From: Symbiodinium natans
Taxonomy: Eukaryota; Sar; Dinophyceae; Suessiales; Symbiodiniaceae
Reading direction: 5' to 3'
Length of the DNA stretch: 64,000 nucleotides
NCBI GenBank assembly: GCA_905221605.1
Contig: CAJNDS010000151.1
Span: 149,862-213,861, forward strand
In this document: piece after piece, positions 12,201 through 22,900 of the stretch
How positions within the stretch are numbered: the first letter of the stretch is position 1
How the letters are laid out: each line of letters begins with the position of its first letter
The notes under the pieces: model-generated
Database searches by the model: none
Told to the model about the DNA's origin: nothing
Seen by the model: the letters and a program-made list of their open reading frames with translations, nothing else
Made by a program: the position numbers and the translations under genes

Positions 12201-15200
12201 GAAATGCTGAGAATTGCTCATCGGGCATGCAGCAGGCACAGTGACTTCTGCAGAGTTCTCAAAAGACGGCACGCAGGCAAGGTCACTGCGATCACTGACC
12301 ATAAGGTAACATGTCTGTTGAGAAGTTGATTGATTGCTGACGAGCACAATTGCAGCTGCCGATCGACCAGGTGCTTACTGGATCCTGGGACAAGACGGCC
12401 AAAATCTGGTCACAGGGCAAGATCTTAGGCACCTTTTTTTGGTCGGCGGCGAGCCGCACTCTACGTTGATGTCGCTTTTTTTTCATGCCCACGAAGGGGA
12501 ACATCAAGGCAGTCTGGGCCGGGTACTTCACAGCAAGACAGAGGGAGATGGAGAAGCCAGAGAGAGAGAGAGAGAGAGAGAGAAAAAAAACAAAAGAAAA
12601 GCAAAAACGGATGAAGCGCAGAGGAAGAGCTACCAACGAGTACGGAAGTGGCCCCGGCACACGTAAGCCGAGAAAGTCCAGGGGAAGCAGCAGGATGTGA
12701 GGGGTAATTCGCCGGTGGGCACATCATCGTATGACAGCACAGAAGTGCGCCCTTTTCTTCCATGTGCCCAGAAGAGTTTTGAAGCGGCAAGCAGGCATCG
12801 GGGTTGATATACGCAGAACGGCAGAACCCGCCGCACAGTACCAGTATTGCAAACAGGGGGGGGGGGGGGGGTCGAGGAGGGAGCAAGAGAACGAGAGAGC
12901 AAGCAAGAGAGGCAGAGAACTGGAGAGGATGGCCAAAATTCGTTGTCTATGTTATGCCCTTCAAGGAAACAATGCTGGACTCTAGACCTTTTGGATGCAA
13001 AAATGCCTTAGCCTGTGAGCTCTTACACCACATCCACACCCAAGGCTCGTCGCACCGACGGGACGCAGTGAGCCGAAGGGTGGCGAGGTACTGCCAAAAC
13101 ATAATATAATAATTTCAAATAGTTGTATCATGATATAGTACTACAAGCATACCATATTACAATGGTCCATAAAGATTAGTGTTTACAAGTAAGAATAGCC
13201 AAGTCATGCATCAATGCAATATCATAAGAATGCTCGCGGTAGGGAGTGGCTGTGAGGGTCACAGTACATTGAGACACGCCCTAAACCCTAAACCACAAAT
13301 CAACACCACCGTGAAGCCTTGTGGTTTCAGCGCTCACAACTCCAGGAATTCCCGATTCCACCGAAGGGTCATGGCTCCCGTTGGATTTGGGGTTTAGGGT
13401 TTAGGATTAGGGCTTTAGGGTTCAGGGTTCAGGGTTTAGGGCCCCTCACGGAACCCGGGCTCAAAAGGGTTAAGGGGTTGGGTTTAGGCGGCCATAATTC
13501 GAAAAATGAGGGAGAGGGCTCAATCCACAAGCCTGCGGCCATACCCTTCGTGTTCCGGGCCATTCGTCGCTGGAAGGTGGCCAAACGAGACCTCAACTCG
13601 TGCTTCGGCTGCGTCCGCTTTCTGCTCACCTCCTGCTGCCAGACACGCAGCCCAGCTTGCAAAGGCGTTCTGGGCCTGGGAGTCAGGTGAAGATGGTGCC
13701 CTGCGAACGCGTTTGTGATGCTTACAGATAATCACAGTGAAGAGCAGTCTGGGCTCAGGGTTGGGACATGGCTTTCCGATTGCTGAAAGACTGATGGCTC
13801 CAACTCAGGCCATGATCGGCTTTGCCTTTGCACACTGCGGGGGCACAGCAGTTGGCTCAGCAGTGCCGCAGAAGCTGAGTGATCATGCAGGCGCGTGTAT
13901 GATGGGTACTGCAGGCCATGCGGTTCTCTCTGCAGCATATGCTCCGGACGGTGAAGCCGCTCCTTGCCCCGATGCGGACGCCAGGTTGACTCTTGGGTTT
14001 CGGGCTGAAACTTTTGAGGGCGGTGCTCATAGCCTGAATGGCGGAGCTTGTTTTGGGGGGGGGGGAGGGTTTTCGGTTTAGGGTCAAGAAGGCTGCCCCG
14101 AAAGCCCAAACCCTACGTGCTGGATGTGGGAGCTCAGGTGCTGACGGCCTCTGTGGATGGTACTGCGCGAATATGGCGCGGAGGCATCCGTTTTCATACT
14201 CCTAGGGTCACGCCCGTGTGAAGATCACGGGAGCTTGGGCCCCGACTCAAGAAATGGTTTAGGGCTTGCATTTTAGGGAGGGTTGGGACATGCACCTGCC
14301 AGGTGAGACAATACAGATCCTAGAGGGACATGGCCTGGGAGTTTTCTCGGCCGTCTTCTCTGCACCACGGTTTGGAGTTCAAAGAGTTTGAGGTAGTGAT
14401 TTTCAGGGCCAAGAGGAGTTGACTCCCACGGGAGGAGGGACGACGAAGGGGTTATGCATTCAAGTTATATGTCAAAGAGTAGAGTTGGGGAGTTCTAGGA
14501 CGTGTAGGTATGTATCTTGGGTAGAGTCCAGCGAGTTCTTTCGTGAGTATGTATCGCCCGGAGTGTACTTGGAGTAGTAGAAGTAGTGTAAACCATAGGC
14601 CCAAATGGGCTCCCATGCAAGACCCTGAGAAAGGGTGTGCTTCGCCTGGCTTGAGTCGTGGGGTCGTGTACTTGGGGTGTAGCTGGTATGGCTGAAGTGG
14701 CGAGGTAACATAGAAACACTAAGCACTCATGTTACAAGAATGGCGAAGCGCATGTTCAAGGAACATGAAGTCGTTTTGGAGAGGGTCGATCCCAAAGAGG
14801 GCTACCGTACTCCAACGGGCAACGGCTCCAGGGGGAAAGCAGATGTCCTGTTGTCGGTTGGAAGGCTTGGGGAGGGGAACTAGGTAACGAGTCGCAATCA
14901 GCCCATGACTCATCGAAGAGACACACTCAGACCCTGCCTTGACGTTCGGCCAGTTATGCAGAAGCGAGAAAAACCCCCAACCCTACGTGACCATGATGTC
15001 ACCCTCTACAGGACCCGGACCATCTTTGCCTCGCCTTGCCTGTCCGAATGTGAGTGATTAACCCATTCCTTTGATGTCTTAAGCCGCCGTAGCCGAGTAA
15101 GTAACCTTTCAGACTTGTTGGTTGCGGGGAGTACTATGTTGGCACAGAGTCCCAACTTGGATGCCCTTTTGACTTAGAAAGTGGCGTTTGTAAGGTGGCT

Positions 15201-16107
15201 TATTGGGATTTAAAGTAGGCTTTCTAGGGGATACTAAGTCAACTTACCAGATCTTACTAGGTCAAAGGAGCTTCTAAGTCTGTGCCACCAAGGTGGATTC
15301 CCGGCTGATCTTGACCGCCTCCTGGGACCGAACAGCAAAGATTTGGGACGTCGCCTCGGGCGTGTGCCTAAGGACCCGCTTTCAGGTTCAGGTTGGCTCC
15401 GAAGGGTTCAGGGCATCAAGGCTGCTGTGCTATAGATCAAGGGCTTAGTAGATGGCAGAAATCTTGTCCCGTGCTTCAAACGCCCTAAACCCCGAACCTG
15501 AAACCCATAAACCCCGCATTGCTTTGGCCAGTCGGGTGGCAAAAAAAAAACCATAAATCCTGAAACCTAAGTTCCACACTGGAGGACACTGACAGGCCAT
15601 GGCCTCCCGGTACGTTCCGCCGTGTTCTCGGCAGACGATGCAGCGGTGCTCACTGCTTCCGACGATGGCCGGGGCAGGGCTGCAGGAAGGGTTTAGGCGG
15701 TCTAGGGTTTAGGGTTAAGGGTTTGAGGTTTAGTCTCTAGATTGGGGTCATTTTGGGGGGGTCTTCAAAAGGTGCCGTCCTAGATAGCAGTCAAGAAGGG
15801 ACCCTAATTTAGAGAACCACCCATATAGGGCAGGCGCCAGCTAGCATGCTCATGTTTCGAGGGCAGGCGACGGTAAGCTGGGCCGGTCATCAAATAGCTC
15901 ATGTACTTTGTGCCGCAAGATCACCAGATGAAATGCCACACTACGATTAGTCTAGTGGTTCTGAGAATAAGATGGAGATTGCTTGACTGCTGGGGCACAC
16001 GATTCTGTGGAAGATATTCGCCCGTGTTCCTCCACACCAGGCAGCGCAAAGATTTGGAGCGTGAAGACAGGGACATGCTTGCGAACGTTGGTCAGGCACC
16101 TTGGCAG
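9124..16107 (+). CDS. WD40-repeat (beta-propeller) protein, many small exons
   Basis: At least thirteen short exons encode pieces of WD40 blades, so the product is probably one beta-propeller scaffold protein. Approximate exons are 9,124-9,200, 9,453-9,490, 9,719-9,835, 10,578-10,640, 11,138-11,180, 12,236-12,282, 12,356-12,430, 13,915-13,955, 14,137-14,190, 14,303-14,372, 15,293-15,385, 15,585-15,667 and 16,041-16,107. Each shows blade hallmarks: a GH-type turn (LEGHG, LTGHG), a SAVFSPDG-type strand, then VLTAS.DGTA.IW. The introns carry telomeric heptamers, GA and AT microsatellites and poly-G. The start and end are not fixed, and more than one WD40 gene is possible. WD40 propellers bind proteins; no partner or catalytic domain is visible, so the role is unknown. 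Confidence 0.85.
9453..9490 (+). CDS. WD40 exon, start of a blade
   Basis: After the acceptor at 9,451-9,452 the frame reads EVHTLEGHGES, the turn that opens a WD40 blade. Confidence 0.65.
9719..9835 (+). CDS. WD40 exon, near-complete blade
   Basis: One frame covers VVRSAVFSPDGYFVLTATSA followed by NAKIWNV, the most complete blade held in a single exon here. Borders are approximate. Confidence 0.8.
10578..10640 (+). CDS. WD40 exon, first strand of a blade
   Basis: Reads ALSLAVFSADSS, matching the SAVFSPDG strand. The flanking splice sites are not resolved. Confidence 0.5.
10966..11620. repeat. AT/AC microsatellites in WD40-gene introns
   Basis: (TA)n near 10,967-10,990, then from 11,430 to 11,620 a long mix of ATAT, CATACATA and ACAC steps. 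Short minus-strand open frames rich in Tyr, Ile and Cys here are microsatellite translations. Confidence 0.8.
11138..11180 (+). CDS. WD40 exon, VLTA strand
   Basis: After the acceptor CACTCAG the frame reads VLTAAIDGTV. The start point equals that of the exon at 14,137. The IW end of the blade is missing, so the donor may lie early or this blade may be decayed. Confidence 0.6.
12236..12430 (+). CDS. Two WD40 exons forming one blade
   Basis: The first exon, 12,236 to about 12,282, reads TVTSAEFSKDGT. The second, from 12,356, reads VLTGSWDKTAKIWSQ. A short intron of about 70 bases separates them, at the usual place between the SPDG turn and the VLT strand. Confidence 0.75.
13390..13441. repeat. 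Interstitial telomeric heptamers (TTTAGGG)
   Basis: About seven heptamers with variants such as TTCAGGG and GATTAGGG, inside a WD40-gene intron. Confidence 0.85.
13915..14190 (+). CDS. Two WD40 exons forming one blade
   Basis: The exon from 13,915 reads GHAVLSAAYAPDG (its first G is split across the junction). The exon from 14,137 reads VLTASVDGTARIW. The intron between them carries a poly-G run and a TTTAGGG-like word. Confidence 0.75.
14303..14372 (+). CDS. WD40 exon, start of a blade
   Basis: Reads ETIQILEGHGLGVFSAVFSA after the acceptor at 14,301-14,302. Confidence 0.75.
15293..15385 (+). CDS. WD40 exon, VLTAS to the blade exit
   Basis: Exactly 31 codons between AG|GTG and CAG|GT. It contains LILTASWDRTAKIWDVASG and then CLRT, the typical exit of a blade. 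Confidence 0.85.
15585..16107 (+). CDS. Two WD40 exons joined by a GC-AG intron
   Basis: 15,585-15,667 reads LTGHGLPVRSAVFSADDAAV and then LTASDDG. 16,041-16,107 continues with SAKIWSVKTGTCLRTLV. The glycine of DDG is split across the junction (G from the first exon, GC from the second), which fixes a GC donor at 15,668 and the acceptor at 16,039-16,040. Confidence 0.85.
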
Positions 16108-16109
16108 GT

Positions 16110-17504
16110 AGGGGCATTCCAAGACATAAACCCAGACTCACCCTAAACCTTGATCAATTTAGCTGTTCCGGAAGCCTTTTTGCCCGAACCAAGCGGAACG
16201 CCTCGAACCCCCACTCTTCCACCCAACAAACGGCAAGAAGCTTCGGTTGGAGCATTGCTAGACGGGTGACCGAAAGTCCCTAAATACCCTTGCTCCCCCT
16301 AAACCCTAACCCCTGAACCCTGAACCTTGAACCCTGAACCCTGAACCCAACCCTTAACCCTAAAAGCCCAAACCTAGAGCCTAAAGCCTGAACGGCACTC
16401 AGCAGCTCAGGCCCGGGCACTTTGTCCGCGTAGCGCTGTTCAGCGCTTTGGCAAGTGCTTATCATACTTGTCTTGGAGAATAGAGATTTGTAGGGCTTAT
16501 TGGGGTTTAGGGTTTAGGGTTGGATTTAGCGTTTGTTGGGGTTTATGGTTTAGGGTTCCTCGCTGGCAGGTACCGGCATGGCTCTCAGACGGGGTTCAAA
16601 AGGGTTGTAGGAGTTAACAGGTCTCTTTCCAGTTACACCTAAGCAGCAGGAAAAAAACGAAGCTCAACAAATATGGAGTTGCTCTAAGCGAAAGGGAACG
16701 AAACAAGCCAGGGGTACTTCCCATGCACTGTTGAAAACCAGCAACCTGCCTTGAAACCCTAAAACCGAAACCCTAAACCCTAAACCCCACAAGAGCCAGG
16801 CCCTGATGCCACTTTGGTCCTCACTTCCTTCGAGGATGGCCACTCGGCAAAGGAAGCCAGGGATGGCTTTCCGGTCATGCGACCCGAGCCATTCTTACTT
16901 GGTTTTCGAGGGATTCAGGGTTTAGGGCTTAGGGTTTAGGATTGTAATAGTAGTGTGAACGATGCGAGTGGGGGAACAGGGGCGGGGGGGAGTTTTTGTT
17001 CTGCTGAAGTTGGGGCATTGGCGACGCCATCAAAAGCCGATTTTACAACATGACCAAAGCTGTCACCACAGTGTTGGACCTTGCCATACTTGAATCGTGA
17101 TGGGGAATATCCAATGCAGCCCGTGTCTTGATGATGGTCCTGGGTCGTGCGAAATCCGTTTGTGGGACCACTTCCGGATTTGCAGCATTCCACAATATAC
17201 GGTCGGTGGGCCTTTGATGCAGCCCTTGACGGGCACTGTAAAGGGCTAAGAGGAAAGCTTGCTCAATGCCTAAAGGCGAACGGTATTTCTAATCCTTGTG
17301 GCTGCCACCGTCAGCTTCCTCAGGACGGCCGATATAACAGAGCTTTCCCTGCAGACTTACGAGCTGCAATCCCCGGACGCCGCGCAAGAATTCATACCCT
17401 TGTGTCCCACATCAGAAAAGTCGTGCTCCCGCCACACCCCTTGCCTTGGCTTGTCGTCTTGGTGCCTAATTGCATGCCACAACAGACACGAGAAGCAGAC
17501 GGAA

Positions 17505-17542
<38 letters not shown>

Positions 17543-19860
17543 AGAGCAAAGCCTGAACCTGCTATACCCGTAACTTAGGTGCACACAGACCCCCATTCCG
17601 AGCTTCCCACAAGCCCTGAACCTCGAACACAACGCCAGCCGACGGCCTAAGGCACAGCCCAGCTCTGGGATCCTTGCACAGGGGACTGCCTGCAAACCCT
17701 GTCTGGGCACGACCAGTCGGTGGGGAGGGTTCAGAGTTGAGGCTTCCAAAGGTTTGCACATGGAAGTCGTTTCGAGCACGATGCCCGAGGGTAAACAAAT
17801 TTGGGTACCTGGTTTGGGCATCTTGCTCAGTCAACAGAGTTATGGCGCAGTGCATGGCTACACGAGGTTGCTATCCAACTCCATAGGAGATGGGTTCCGG
17901 ATGTATCAGAATCTGCGCCAGGTGAAGTTTGCGCGCTTCTCTCCCTGATCTCGACTGAGACTTCCAGCCGAGTTAAAGCCAGCTGGATTGCCAGGACAGT
18001 AGCTGTCAAAGCAAGGTTGCCGTGGCATTGGTTCAGTATATGTGTTAGCGAGCGTTTTGACGCTTAGGTTTTTTGGGTCGCCGCACCTAAACCTTGACTT
18101 TGAGAAGCTGCCATGTTACTGTTTCAATTGCACATACTCGTCTTTCCTTGCGCAATGGCCTCTGTATATCTTATTTCCTGAGTGCACATCTTCTGACTGA
18201 GGCGGTCGTAGTCTGCAAGTTGCGAAGACCGTGGCCCAAACCATTCCCCTAAACCCTAAACCTTAAACGCAAAGGGAGTGCTGACAAAGGGAGCGTGAGA
18301 AAGGCACGGAACACTCTGACGTAGACGGTGTGCTGCACAAGGGATTTCAACTAGAAGCAACCCAACAAGGCTGCGACCAAAGACATGCACACATAATGAG
18401 TCCCGACATTACGGGCCGTGCGCACTTTGAGAATTTGGCGGGGCATCTGGTTCCTGCCTTGCCAGCCAAACCATCAGCGCGTGGCGGATCTGCAAGGGTT
18501 AGCAACTTGGGTTTCTCTATGAAGCCTCACTGACAAGGTGTTGGGAAGCGTGATAGAACTCGAGGGTGGCTCTTTGACGGACGCGCCACCCTTTCAGATC
18601 TGTGTCACTTGTCCGTTGATCAGCAGAACCTCCTGTCCAAGCTCTTCAAGGCTACAATTGCTGAAAAAGTACCATGAACCTCCAAGTAGACCCTAAACCC
18701 ATAAACCCTAAACTAGATTTTTGGAGGTTTCCGAAATCTATATTGGTGTCCCCGATTTTCAAATTCGTAAACCCCCCAAGTTGGCACGAGCTGGCCGACG
18801 GAGCGCGGAGCATTCAGCTCACATCGTCCTTGCAGAGCGAAGCTCGAAGCGAGTGTAGTTAAAAAGCCCCGGCTCGGCTTGAGCTGGGCTCTTTTCAAGG
18901 GTTTAGGGCCTTTAGGATTCAGGGTTTCGGGTTTATAGGGTTTAGGCATGTTTTCCAAGAACGGGCTGGCCTGCCATCTCTTCTCAGCAAGAAACACTCA
19001 CTTCGATGCCAGAAATCTGACATGATCTTAGCATTGGGGGTTCGGCCTGATGAAAGTATCAGGCATCTCCCGCACGAGCACACAAGGCGCCGTCACAAAA
19101 TCTTGTTGGGTACTTACGACATTACGGGACCTCTTTTTGGGGTATCCCAAACGAGGCCGCAAGCTAGAGAACTGGTCATGTGGCGAGGGATTGGAGAGCA
19201 GGGTGTTTCTTTGAGGTTTCGGGCCAAGGGGGTGGTTAAGGGTAGGCCCAAAAAACTGCTGTTCTACATGCTTAAGGGGATGTTTAATTGTAAACGCTTG
19301 CACATGCCACCTTGGCAGACTGCCGGCCGCAGTACCCGGAGGGTTCCTAGGGGCCCAAAAGTACCCTGAGGGGTCCCAGTGGGGCCACCAACATTTCTGC
19401 AAAAGGGGCTCGGGTCTGTTGTCCAGATCCCGGCCTGCTTGAATCACGTCAGCTGCTCACTGCTCAAAGCACGATTATATAAGGAAAAATGTTTGTACAG
19501 CATGCAGCAGGATTGAAATCTTTGCCTCAAACTTGTGTTAAGTCAACCCTGAGCCCCAACTCTTCACCCACCTTGCACCTTTTGTCAACCCCCCTGCAAG
19601 ATATCAAGAGGCCAATTGTCAGACCATGCGGGATGCAGAAATTTCCCAATGCCCAGCAGATCTCAAGCATAGCTTTCGAAGCCCAGAAAGTGGCGCCCAA
19701 GCTCAGTATGCTCTTCAGCCATAATGTTAAACAACCCCCCTCCCCCCCACCCCCGAGTAGTAAATACTCCTCATATACAATAATATAACTCTCATGTGAG
19801 TAGGGGAGGGGATTCTGCTCTTCAGCCGTAACAGCCAGCCCCCCTGCAACTGTCATTGCC
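16110..19860. other. Spacer with no recognised gene
   Basis: Between the last WD40 exon and the P4H-like gene start. It holds telomere-like words near 16,755-16,790, 16,915-16,945, 18,245, 18,695 and 18,895-18,945, and a GA microsatellite at about 17,501-17,540. One stretch near 18,570-18,672 could be a short exon (LCHLSVDQQNLLSKLFKATI), but nothing supports it beyond its composition. Confidence 0.5.
16297..16557. repeat. Telomeric heptamers in both orientations
   Basis: 16,297-16,393 holds CCCTAAA/CCCTGAA words. 16,503-16,557 holds TTTAGGG words on the opposite strand. The pair faces each other just downstream of the last WD40 exon. Confidence 0.8.
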
Positions 19861-19941
19861 ATGTTTTGGCTGGTCCTGCTGTGGGCGGCTTCTGCCCTAC
19901 CTGCGGCGAGGGGCGACGAGGGCTCTTGCGCTGCCGGCCAG
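19861..19941 (+). CDS. Signal-peptide exon, probable start of the P4H-like gene
   Basis: An ATG opens a hydrophobic leader, MFWLVLLWAASALPAARG, with an Ala-x-Ala-type cleavage region, followed by DEGSCAAGQ. A GC donor follows (CCAG|GCTTGA). A secreted or ER location fits a prolyl hydroxylase, but about 2 kb separates it from the next likely exon. Confidence 0.6.
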
Positions 19942-22900
19942 GCTTGACTTTGCGCACGGTTCCAAGAAAGGGGTAGTACCGGGATCGGGGGAGTTGCCGG
20001 GCCCATACAGCTCCACTATGCTCCATTCTTTCCTGGAGGATTGCCCAGCTGAGATCCGGAAGAAGGCGAAAGTGAGGTACCTCGGCTCGCGTCGGCGGCC
20101 AAGGTTCACAACAGGAGTTTGCAGGGTTCTCGCTTGTGTTGGGGCAAGTTGGGGCTACCAAGACTTGGCGGTCAAAGCCTGCGCACGTTGTGCTATTTAT
20201 ATGTTTCAGAAGGATTGGAAGCTAGTCAGTTTCCTGGCCTGGGTTGTCCTCCAAGACCAAAAAAGCCAAGGAAGTGCTCGTTGCCAGATGGCGGAGAGGT
20301 GGTACCACCCAGGTAGCCGTGTTTCGATGTGGCCAAAAGGCTTTTGCAATTTGGATACCCAGGTTGACCTGCTATTGGTGGCTTGTGAGTACCGTGATAG
20401 ACTGTGAGAGGCATTAGAAGTTGCGCAGGGTTTTGAAGATACCAATGGCTGTCAAGCAGGCAGTAGCGCAAAAGTATGCCACTTGGAGGACATTGGCACT
20501 CCAGGAAGCTGCCAGAGAATGCTCCATGGCATCCACTAACACCTGCTTTTTCCCCCAGAACATCTCGGATGTTGGGTTCGGAGCCGTGACGGGAGGCATG
20601 ACGGGAGGCATGACGTTTAGAAGGCGGCGTTGCGCGAGTGTTGCCCGTGATTGGCACGTATCATGCGGTGATGGAGAAAGCCCAGAAGCCCAGTATGGCT
20701 TGCGCGGGGCGCATCAAGACCGTAAAAGCTGGGGCCGTGACGGGGTTTGACGGGTCCCCCCTGGGTGATGTATAGGGTGTGTAATGGAGAGTAAAAGTCA
20801 AAAGCTAGGGGGGAGTTCAACGAAGAGGGCTGCAGCCCTTTTTGGGAAGCTTCAGCACCCGACCATGCCCACCATCTTCAACCCAGGCAAGCGCCTGAGC
20901 GGATGCAGGGCTGTGACTGCCTTTGTTGGGAGCGATTTCCAGCACCAGAGTCGCACTCAAGAGATGGGTGAATCCGCCGTAGGCAGGGACTGCAGACGTT
21001 TGAGCTGAAGCAGCAGTGCTTGTCCCGGCATTCCATGTTCTACTGTCATTATGAGCCCAGACTTGTTTCCCGTCGCGAATCCCCAGGCAGCACCAGGAGT
21101 ATGAATTCCGCTTCGTGACGAGGCGCTGACCCCGCTGTCCAGATAAAGTTGAGAAAGCCGTCGTTGCCATACCCACATTCCAAATACGCCAAGAGCTTGA
21201 AGTGTGCGGTCCGAACAACCCTGAAGCCCTAAACTTAACTCCGCCGTGCGCGAGTGAGAGCCGAGAACCCTGCATGGCTCAGAGGCCCCAATGCCCCTAA
21301 TGAAGGACTCTTCCTTGTGGCTTAAGGAATACTTTGGCTACTCCTGAATTAAGGGGTCTTGTAGTGTTTGGGCACTGCATGATCTCCTTCCTGAAAGGGT
21401 GGAGCCCTGCACTGCAGATCCGGAATTTCGGACAGTACTGCTTCCGGCCTCCGAGGCCCGAAGTGTTTTGGGATGTTAAGGGGCAGGGATTTTGGGTATA
21501 CAGGGCAGAGGACTTCAGGTTTCGATGTTTCTGCATGAGGGGAGTTTAAGACCAAGGGGTTGGCTGTCATTTCGCGCTGGGGCCGCCGTTTTATTGAGTC
21601 GCAGGCGCTGGAGTTTCTATTTGATCTTTGCACACCGACGGTTTTGAAAATGCCCCAAAGCCTTTCCAAGTGCTCTAAAGAGTTATGACCGGAGAAAGTG
21701 TTGGACCTTCCTCTGCGAGACGCCCACTGCATTTCGTTCGGGTGGACTTTTCAGACCGGATGCGGTACTAGGGTTTTCGTGCCCAGCTTATGTCAGAGCA
21801 GCTTGATCCTGGCGTTCTATGGCACGCGCACATCATCTCCTGCAACGCGAAACACTAACAACACCCCAAACCTAAAGTTCCGAGGCCCAAAAACCTTTCT
21901 CCTTCCCCTGGCAGGGCTTTCACGGCGTCCGCTGGCCTGGCCCGGCGCCCGTGGAGGACCTTGCAGCTCGCGGAGCCACGCTGGCCGGCATGGGGATTAA
22001 TGTGGAGACCCCACCCCCCCTGGAAAAACTGGGCCCTGCTTAATGTGCACTACGGCCTGATGGAGAGGATCTCAGCCGATTGCTCGGCCCCCATTAAAAC
22101 TTGTTTTCTGACACGCATCGATGCTTTGTCGTGGAGTGTAGGGAATGCCGTGGCCCCTGCTCAATCATGTAGCTCGCCTTAAGATAGGGTGGCGAGAGCC
22201 TTGAAACCGAAGAGAAGACCAAAGATCTGAAGCAACTACCTTATTGGGGTCCTTAGTATCAGGGAATCCTACTACTTGCGGGTCCATATTATTAGGGGTC
22301 CGTTGTTTTCGTAAACCCCCAAAAGAGTTTTCCAAAGCACCCGGAGCAGACTGAATCCAAGAGAATCACAAGCGTAGGGCCCTTGAGCTGCTCGCGAGGT
22401 GCGCGACGATCCGCCCGTCGCCAGATTTGATGGCTTTCTGTCTGACCCTTGTTATAATATGGAACAACTCTCACGGGGGATTGATACCATGGATTTCCTA
22501 TGTTTCCTGATCGTGCCAGGTTACAGAAATCGGTTTCGAAAAGAGGTGGGTCTGATATACTAATACGCGCTATTTGCGGTTGTGTTGGTGACACCTGCGC
22601 GAAGTGTCGGTTGTGCGATGCTGGCGGCGGATCATCAAGAAAAGCCGGAAGTGCCCTGAAGTGCCCTGAAGTGCCCTGTCACCGAAAAGTGCGCACCTTG
22701 AACGGCCCTAAACCCTAAACTCGATAAACCCTACACCTCACTCAAGGATGACGAGATCCAGTACATCATGGCTCTGGCTCGCCCGCGGTTTGTCCGCTCC
22801 ACTACCGGAATGACCTACGACGCTTGGGCTGATTTCAGGTCGTATGGGACAAAAGGCATCCGAGGCAATTCGCGGTAAGAGCCAAGGGCTCAGTATGTGC

